64,000 nt of DNA from contig NC_058196.1 of NCBI RefSeq assembly GCF_907165205.1, positions 7,792,501 through 7,856,500 of the forward strand, given 5' to 3'. This document shows positions 57,056-64,000 of the stretch, one piece after another. Position 1 is the stretch's first letter; every line of letters starts with the position of its first letter. Both the position numbers and the translations under genes were made by a program. The DNA comes from Coccinella septempunctata. Lineage: Eukaryota; Arthropoda; Insecta; Coleoptera; Coccinellidae. Below the pieces are notes generated by a model. It had not been told where the DNA came from, did not search any database, and worked only from the letters and a program-made list of their open reading frames with translations.

Positions 57056-60000
57056 CTAGTTGCGACTGTGTGCCCTCCTGTGACTAAAGAGACCCAATCG
57101 TGACCTGCAGATCCTTCCACACTCAGGGCATGGATAGTCTCCAACCAGATCTGGCCGCCGCTGTATCCTTCTCGATTCTCCACTATAACTGTGGACCAAA
57201 GACCTCCACTGTGACCTGTCTAACGCTAGTTGTTCCCAGTTATGATTAGCATTAACTGATTTTAGGGATTGATGTAGTGTATCCTTAAACCGCTTAAACT
57301 GGCCTCCTGGTTTCCGGGCTCCCTCAGTGAGTTCGCCGTATAGAGCTATTTTGGGGAGTCTTGTGTCTTGCATCCTCAGAATGTGGCCGCTCCATCTGAG
57401 TCGGGCCCTCGTTACGCGCTGCAAGACTTCTGCATTCGAAACTTTGTGGAACCATCTGATGTGCATTATCTGTCTTAGATGACGTTGCTGCGTCTGTTCA
57501 AGCTGTTTAATATGTCGCCTGTAGGGAGTCCAGCTTTCGCTTCCGTAAAGAAGCGTTGGGAGGACCACTGCTCTGTAAACAGCTGTCTTGGTCTTCAGAT
57601 TGAGGTCGTGATTTTGGAACACTCTGTCCTTCAGCTTCCAGAATGCCCGTGATGCCGAATTGATACGGTTGTGTATTTCCGTGTCAAGGTTAGCCCTAGT
57701 ATTTATGAAGCTTCCCAAGTATTTGAACTGCTCAACCTGTTCTAGAGTTTCATTGTCCAGGCTGATATCTGTTTGAAGGCTTTCTGGCGGACTTACCAGG
57801 ATTTTGGTCTTGTCAATATTGAGTCTAAGGCCTAAAGCTTCGTATATATGTTTATAGGTGTCCATCATTATCTGTAGATCCTCTGAGCTGCTAGCGATGA
57901 GTGAACAGTCGTCTGCATATTGAAGTTCCGTGATAAACTTGGTACGGGTTTTTGCTCTGAGGCGCTTCAGGTTAAACAGGCCTCCATCAAATCTGAATCT
58001 TATCCCAACACCTCTTACGGGCATGCTCATGTCAGCAATTATCGATACAGCTATGGCGAAAATATTGAACAGTAAAGGCGCTAATACGCAGCCTTGTTTT
58101 ATTCCAGAGTTGGTTGAGAAATGGTCGGTTGTAGAGCCATTATGCTGTATTCTAGCGGTGTTGTTGGTATGAAGGCTTTTACACACTGCTAGGAATTTTT
58201 CGGGTACTCCTAGACGTGCCATGATTTTCCAGAGCGCTCTCCGATTCACCGAGTCGAATGCCTTGCTTAAATCGATGAAGGCTGTATAAATCCTTGATTG
58301 TTGTTCACGGGCCTTTTCTTGTAGCTGTCGAAGTGTAAAAATTAGGTCCACCGTACCTCGATTTGGTCGAAAGCCGCACTGGGATTCAGGTAAAAGCCTC
58401 TCTAAGAGTGGAACCAGACGATTAGCCATAATCTTCGAGAGAATTTTACCGGCCACATTAAGCAACGATATGCCCCTGTAATTGTTGCAATTCGACGTAT
58501 CGCCTTTGTTCTTATAGAGGTTGATAACTAAAGCGTCTCTGAAGTCTTGTGGCACATCTCCCTGTTCCCAGATCTTGCGGAATAGTATTAGGAGACTATT
58601 GACAATGTCCTCATCCAAGGCTTTGAATATCTCCGCCGGAATGCCGTCCAGACCAGGGGACTTATCATTTTTCATATTTTTAATCGCGCTTATGATTTCC
58701 GACATTGAAATTTCGTCATCAAGCGATGTCATCGGACTATACGCGGGAAGCAGTTCTAAAATGGATAAATCCGAGTCGTTATTTTGATTCAAGACCTGTG
58801 AGTAATGCTCCTTCCATCTTTCGAGAATTTTTCCATCATCAGTTAGAATAGCTCCATGAGCATCTCTTATAGGAAAGCTAGCTTTTCTGCTTGGACCGTA
58901 AACAGTTTTAATAGCTTCGAAAAAACGCCTGTAGTCATGGTTATCGGCGTAAGCTTGTATTTTTCTAGCTTTTTCTTTCCACCAGCTGTCCTTGATTTTT
59001 CTTATTTCTTGACGGACCTCGCGTTTTATGTTTATGAAACCTATTTGGGCTGCAACATCGCCAGGCTTGTTAATTGCGGTTTTCATCGCTTTGTGTTTTG
59101 CGTCCAAAAGGGGTGCGATATGAGTTTCGCTGTCTGCAAACCAGTCTGGGGATTTTCGGGAGCGTTCCGTGCCCAGTATTTCCTTCGCTGTATTTGTAAG
59201 GGATGACTTGAAACGGAGCCAATGAGTCTCAATGTCGTCGTTATAATCCGGTGGTGTTAGGCTATCTTTGACGGCAGCTGTGAATCTGTCCTTTGTAGAA
59301 GGGTTTTGTAGTTTGGATATTTGAAGGCGCTCTCTTAGATACTTCGGCTTGCGTTGGTATTTTGGGCGCATTGAGATTTTCATTTTCGAGATTACCAGCC
59401 TATGATCAGTCCAGCACTCCAGATCTGCTCTGGGTTTAGTGACCAACACCTCTTTCAGATCTTTCCTTCTCACGATCACATAGTCGAGGGTATGCCAATG
59501 CCCTGAGCGCGGGTGGCGCCAGGTTCCCCTTGAATTGGGTCTCGTAATAAAATAGGTGTTCGTTATACACAGATTGTGTTCTGCACAAAGAGCCAGCAGA
59601 CGTTCTCCATTCGAATTGATGCTGTCTGTGCCGTGTTTCCCTATTATTCCCGGCCATAGTTCTGAGTCTTGACCTCTGCCCACTCTAGCGTTGAAGTCTC
59701 CAAGGAGAATTATTCGTTCCCGTTTTGGGATTTTACTTAATGTAGCAACGAGTGTTTCGTAAAAAGTGTCCTTTAAGTTGTCAGAGGAGTTCAAAGTGGG
59801 TGCGTATACTGCAATGATGTTCACAAACGTGTTATTCGCTGCAGGAAAACGTTCTGAGATACCAACTGGATTTTCGGTAAGTTTGGCGGCCAGGTCGTTT
59901 CTAATGGCAAAGCCTACGCCATGTTGTCTGATTTCGCCTTCCGGCAAGCCTTTCCAGAAAAATGTATACGCTTGTTCTACCAAGCTACCTTCGTCCGAAA

Positions 60001-60253
60001 AGCGTGTTTCGCTTAAAGCAACTATTGCAATGGATGTTCGTTGCAGTTCCTTATCGATTAGGGCAGTACGCCTCTCTGGTCGGTCGGCCTTGGGGTTGTC
60101 TAGCAAGGTTCTGACGTTCCATGCTGCAAAAGCTATGTGCTTTTCATTGGTGTTTGTTCGATGATTCACTCGCTCAGGCACCCTCCCCCGGAGATCCGAA
60201 TGGGAGGGTATTTTACCTCCGGATACGAATTTTGTCCTGTTCGACTGATCCAT
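57056..60253 (-). CDS. RTE-clade LINE protein: endonuclease, reverse transcriptase, C-terminal zinc finger
   Basis: 1,065 codons from an ATG at 60253, unbroken. Residues 38-290 are an apurinic-type endonuclease: N46 (AWNVRTL), E82 (SETRF), D186 and N188 (GDFNARVG) and the late D-H pair (WTDHRLVISK, 281-290). Reverse transcriptase runs from about 520 (KSPGLDGIPAEIF) through CGFRPNRGT and DLSKAFDSV to YADD at about 777-780. The C-terminus has a C2H2-like finger (CPECGRIC...H..H). This arrangement matches RTE/BovB-type proteins, often named craniofacial development protein 2-like in gene catalogues. It nicks DNA and copies its own RNA at the nick. All catalytic residues are present, so it may be mobile. 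Confidence 0.9.
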   Translation of the reverse strand: MDQSNRTKFVSGGKIPSHSDLRGRVPERVNHRTNTNEKHIAFAAWNVRTLLDNPKADRPERRTALIDKELQRTSIAIVALSETRFSDEGSLVEQAYTFFWKGLPEGEIRQHGVGFAIRNDLAAKLTENPVGISERFPAANNTFVNIIAVYAPTLNSSDNLKDTFYETLVATLSKIPKRERIILLGDFNARVGRGQDSELWPGIIGKHGTDSINSNGERLLALCAEHNLCITNTYFITRPNSRGTWRHPRSGHWHTLDYVIVRRKDLKEVLVTKPRADLECWTDHRLVISKMKISMRPKYQRKPKYLRERLQISKLQNPSTKDRFTAAVKDSLTPPDYNDDIETHWLRFKSSLTNTAKEILGTERSRKSPDWFADSETHIAPLLDAKHKAMKTAINKPGDVAAQIGFINIKREVRQEIRKIKDSWWKEKARKIQAYADNHDYRRFFEAIKTVYGPSRKASFPIRDAHGAILTDDGKILERWKEHYSQVLNQNNDSDLSILELLPAYSPMTSLDDEISMSEIISAIKNMKNDKSPGLDGIPAEIFKALDEDIVNSLLILFRKIWEQGDVPQDFRDALVINLYKNKGDTSNCNNYRGISLLNVAGKILSKIMANRLVPLLERLLPESQCGFRPNRGTVDLIFTLRQLQEKAREQQSRIYTAFIDLSKAFDSVNRRALWKIMARLGVPEKFLAVCKSLHTNNTARIQHNGSTTDHFSTNSGIKQGCVLAPLLFNIFAIAVSIIADMSMPVRGVGIRFRFDGGLFNLKRLRAKTRTKFITELQYADDCSLIASSSEDLQIMMDTYKHIYEALGLRLNIDKTKILVSPPESLQTDISLDNETLEQVEQFKYLGSFINTRANLDTEIHNRINSASRAFWKLKDRVFQNHDLNLKTKTAVYRAVVLPTLLYGSESWTPYRRHIKQLEQTQQRHLRQIMHIRWFHKVSNAEVLQRVTRARLRWSGHILRMQDTRLPKIALYGELTEGARKPGGQFKRFKDTLHQSLKSVNANHNWEQLALDRSQWRSLVHSYSGESRRIQRRPDLVGDYPCPECGRICRSRLGLFSHRRAHSRN

Positions 60254-60411
60254 CTTTTTGTAGGAGCTGCGTTAGAAGGTGTTCATAAGCTGCACTGGTA
60301 ACGCTGTCAGTGCAACTTTGGTTGCGGCTACGACTAGATTATCTTGTGGCACAGGTAACCTGAGACGACAAGGTCTGAGACGTAACCTGAGCAACGCAGA
60401 GAGCCATTTCT

Positions 60412-63400
60412 CTTAGTCGAATCGACCACTGAAATCTCAATTCCTATCTGAACTATCGAACTGAAATTCAACATGTGCATCTCAATTCGAAAAATATGTG
60501 CAGTTTCAAGATTTGGTTCAAATTGATTCAACAGTTTTTGAGGAATTGATATCACACTTTGCCGAATTGACCACTGAAATCTCAATTCCTATCTGAACTA
60601 TCGAACTGAAATTCAACAGGTGCATCTCAATTCGAAAGCTGTGAACAGTTTCGAGATTTGGGTCGAATTGATCCAATAGTTCCTTAGGATTTGAAGTGAT
60701 ACTTCGTCGAATCGACCACTGAAATCTCAATTCCTATCAAAACTATCGAACTGAAATTCAACATGTGCATCTCTATTCGAAAACTAAGTGCAGTTTCAAG
60801 ATTTGGTTCGAATTGATCCAACAGTTTTCGTGGAATTGATATCACACTTTGCTGAATTGACCACTGAAATCTCAATTCCTATTTGAACTTCGAACTGAAA
60901 TTCGACATGTGCATGTCAATTCGAAAACTGTGTACAGTTTCGAGATTTGGGTCGAATTGATCCAATATTTCCTTAGGAATTGAAATCATACTTTGTCGAA
61001 TCGACCACTGAAATCTCAATTCCTATCAGAACTATCGAACTGAAATTCAACATGTGCATCTCAATTCGAAAACTACCCTCAGTTTCGAGATTTGGATCGA
61101 ATTGATACAAAAATTTCTTAGGAATTGAAATCATATTTTGTCGAATCGACCACTGAAACCTCAATTCCTATCAGAACTATCGTACTGAAATACTGCATTT
61201 GCATCTCATTTCGAAAACTATGTGCAGTTTAAAGATTTGGTTCGAATTGATCCAACAGTTTTCGAGGAATTGACATCATACTTTATCGAATCGACCACTG
61301 AAATCTCAATTCCTATTTGAACTTCGAACTGAAATTCAACATGTGCATCTCAATTCGAAAACTATGTACAGTTTCGAGATTTGGGTCGAATTGATCCAAT
61401 AATTCTTTAGGAATTGATATCATACTTTATCGAATCGACCACTGAAATCTCATTTCCCATCTGAACTATCGAAATGAAATTCAACATGTGCATCTCAATT
61501 CGAAAACTATGTGCAGTTTCGAGATTTGGATCGAATTGATCCAACAGTTTTTGAGAAATTGATATCACACTTTGCCGAATTGACCACTGAAATCTCAATT
61601 CCTATCTGATCTATCGAACCTAAATTCAACATGTGCATCTCAATTCGAAAACTGTGTACAGTTTCGAGATTTGGGTCGAATTGATCCAACAGTTTTTGAG
61701 GAATTCATATCACACTTTGCCGAATTGACCAATGAAATGTCAATTTCTATCTGAACTATCAAACTGAAATTCAACATGTGCATCTCAATTCGAAAACTGT
61801 GTACAGTTTCGAGATTTGGATCGAATTGATTCAAAAATTTCTTAGGAATTGAAATCATACTTTGTCGAATCGAGCACTGAAATCTCAATTCCTATCAGAA
61901 CTATCGTACTGAAATACAACATATGCATCTCATTCCGAAAACTATGTGCAGTTTCAAGATTTGGTTCGAATTGATACAACAGTTTTCGAGGAATTGACAT
62001 CATACTTTATCGAATCGAACACTGAAATCTCATTTCCTATCTGAACTATCGAACTGAAATTCAACATGTGCATCTCAATTCGAAAACTATGTGCAGTTTC
62101 AAGATTTGGTTCGAATTGATCCAACAGTTTTTGAGGAATTGATATCACACTTTGCCGGATTGACCACTGAAATCTCAATTCCTATTTGAACTATCGAACT
62201 GAAATTCAACATGTGCATCTCAATTCGAAAACTGTGTACAGTTTCGACATTTGGGTCGAATTGATCCAATGATTCCTAAGGAATTGAAATCATACTTAGT
62301 CGAATCGACCACTGAAATCTCATTTCCTATCTGAACTATCGAACTGAAATTCAACATGTGCATCTCAATTCGAAAACTATGTGCAGTTTCAAGATTTGTT
62401 TCGAATTGATACAATAGTTCCTTAGGAATTGAAATGATTCTTTGTCGAATAGACTACTGAATTCTCCATTCCTATCAGAACTATCGAACTGAAATTAAAC
62501 ATGTGCATCTCAATTCGGAAACTATGTGCAGTTTCAAGATTTGGTTCGAATTGATCCAACAGTTTTAGAGGAATTGATATCACACTTTGCCAAATTGACC
62601 ACTGAAATCTCAATTCCCATCTGAACTATCGAACTGAAATTCAACATGTGCATCTCAATTCGAAGGCTGTGAACAGTTTCGAGATTTGGGTCGAATTGAT
62701 CCAATAATTCCTTAGTAATTGAAATCATACTTTGTCGAATCGACCACTGAAATCTCGATTCCTATCAGAACTATCGAACTGAAATTCAACATGTGCATCT
62801 CTATTCGAAAACTAAGTGCAGTTTCAAAATTTGGTTCGAATTGATCCAACAGTTTTCGTGGAATTGATATCACACTTTGCCGAATTGACCACTGAAATCT
62901 CAATTCCTATTTGAACTTCGAACTGAAATTCAACATGTGCATCTCAATTCGAAAACTATGTACAGTTTCAAGATTTGGGTCGAATTGATCCAATAATTCT
63001 TTAGGAATTGACATCATACTTTATCGAATCGACCACTGAAATCTCATTTCCCATCTGAACTATCGAAATGAAATTCAACATGTGCATCTCAATTCGAAAA
63101 CTATGTGCAGTTTCGAGATTTGGATCGAATTGATCCAACAGTTTTTGAGGAATTGATATCACACTTTGCCGAATTGACCACTGAAATCTCAATTCCTATC
63201 TGATCTATCGAACTTAAATTCAACATGTGCATCTCAATTGGAAAACTGTGTACAGTTTCGAGATTTGGGTCGAATTGATCCAACAGTTTTTGAGGAATTT
63301 ATATCACACTTTGCCGAATTGACCAATGAAATCTCAATTTCTATCTGAACTATCAAACTGAAATTCAACATGTGCATCTCAATTCGAAAACTGTGTACAG

Positions 63401-64000
63401 TTTCGAGATTTGGATCGAATTGATTCAAAAATTTCTTAGGAATTGAAATCATACTTTGTCGAATCGACCACTGAAATCTCAATTCCTATCAGAACTATCG
63501 TACTGAAATACAACATTTGCATCTCATTCCGAAAACTATGTGCAGTTTCAAGATTTGGTTCGAATTGATACAACAGTTTTCGAGGAATTGACATCATACT
63601 TTATCGAATCGAACACTGAAATCTCATTTCCTATCTAAACTATCGAACTGAAATTCAACATGTGCATCTCAATTCGAAAACTATGTGCAGTTTCAAGATT
63701 TGGTTCGAATTGATCCAACAGTTTTTGAGGAATTGATATCACACTTTGCCGGATTGACCACTTAAATCTCAATTCCTATTTGAACTATCGAAGTGAAATT
63801 CAACATGTGCATCTCAATTCGAAAACTGTGTACAGTTTCGAGATTTGGGTCGAATTGATCCAATGATTCCTAAGGAATTTAAATCATACTTAGTCGAATC
63901 GACCACTGAAATCTCATTTCCTATCTGAACTATCGAACTGAAATTCAACATGTGCATCTCAATTCGAAAACTATGTGCAGTTTCAAGATTTGGTTCGAAT
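60412..64000 (-). repeat. 145-bp satellite array, minus orientation, inverted copy of the 35.6-41.2 kb array
   Basis: About 24.8 monomers to the window edge. 60684-61598 mirrors 40296-41210 (coordinates sum to 101,894), and 61640-63482 mirrors 36093-37935 (sum 99,575). The inverted copy therefore lacks 16 monomers minus 1 bp relative to the plus array. The array continues beyond the window. Confidence 0.95.

Larger units (their letters stand above)
56945..60411 (-). mobile_element. RTE-type LINE, apparently full length, inserted in satellite
   Basis: A single ORF is preceded by a 5' region of about 160 bp (60254-60411). The 3' end is gtagatttattcccgg followed by cagcaatg and a short (ATGA)n tail at 56945-56964. 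The satellite on both sides reads gtcgaat at the same monomer position, a likely 7-bp target-site duplication. The tail of short tetranucleotides in place of poly(A) is typical of RTE elements. Confidence 0.85.

Noticed and set aside
57930..60164. Plus-strand open frames of 80-132 codons within the RTE region
   Set aside because: They are antisense to the intact LINE protein, which has all expected domains.

Overview
The window is eukaryotic, repeat-dominated DNA from an insect-like genome. The evidence is errantivirus- and Osvaldo-type LTR retrotransposons, RTE and R2/R4-type LINEs, spliceosomal intron borders and very AT-rich satellite DNA. A beetle is my guess only. There is no bacterial gene organisation and I recognise no intact conserved host gene. 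By my count about 30 kb of the 64 kb is one satellite family with a 145-bp monomer.

Layout: 1-270 holds a possible terminal exon. 300-996 is a different tandem repeat of about 174 bp that abuts the 145-bp satellite. 997-3372 is satellite that switches orientation at about 1533. 3373-12803 is a segment with an ankyrin-repeat gene on the minus strand, split by a complete errantivirus-like element (3588-10914, identical 281-bp LTRs, gag/pol/env all open). 12804-20178 is an Osvaldo-like LTR element with LTRs of about 1.1 kb and a tRNA-Lys-type primer site. 20183-21664 is flank plus a 1.2-kb element with terminal inverted repeats (TIRs), which runs directly into satellite (21665-27523, one switch and one embedded inverted fragment of the TIR element). 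27524-34226 is a graveyard of degraded transposons. 34227-41152 is satellite. 41153-43603 is a second copy of the ankyrin/TIR module without either LTR element. 43604-45470 is satellite around a 160-bp unique spacer. 45471-47027 is a third, rearranged module copy. 47028-56944 is satellite with two strand switches. 56945-60411 is an intact RTE-type LINE, and 60412-64000 is satellite again.

The main biological story is a macrosatellite-like module (ankyrin gene fragment, TIR element, inverted satellite arrays) present at least three times. The module copies preserve the empty target sites of both LTR elements found in the first copy: the 45.5-kb copy for the errantivirus, with a 4-bp ATAT duplication, and the 42.1-kb copy for the Osvaldo-like element, with a 4-bp AGAT duplication. 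Both insertions can therefore be ordered after the module duplication or placed on one allele. Both LTR elements show textbook expression signals: a splice donor and acceptor pair that puts env in frame with a leader ATG, and -1 frameshift heptamers at both gag/pol junctions, one with a clear downstream stem-loop. The satellite itself shows 4-, 5-, 8- and 20-monomer higher-order periods and large inverted duplications, and at least two of its strand switches fall on the same short inverted sequence found twice in every monomer.
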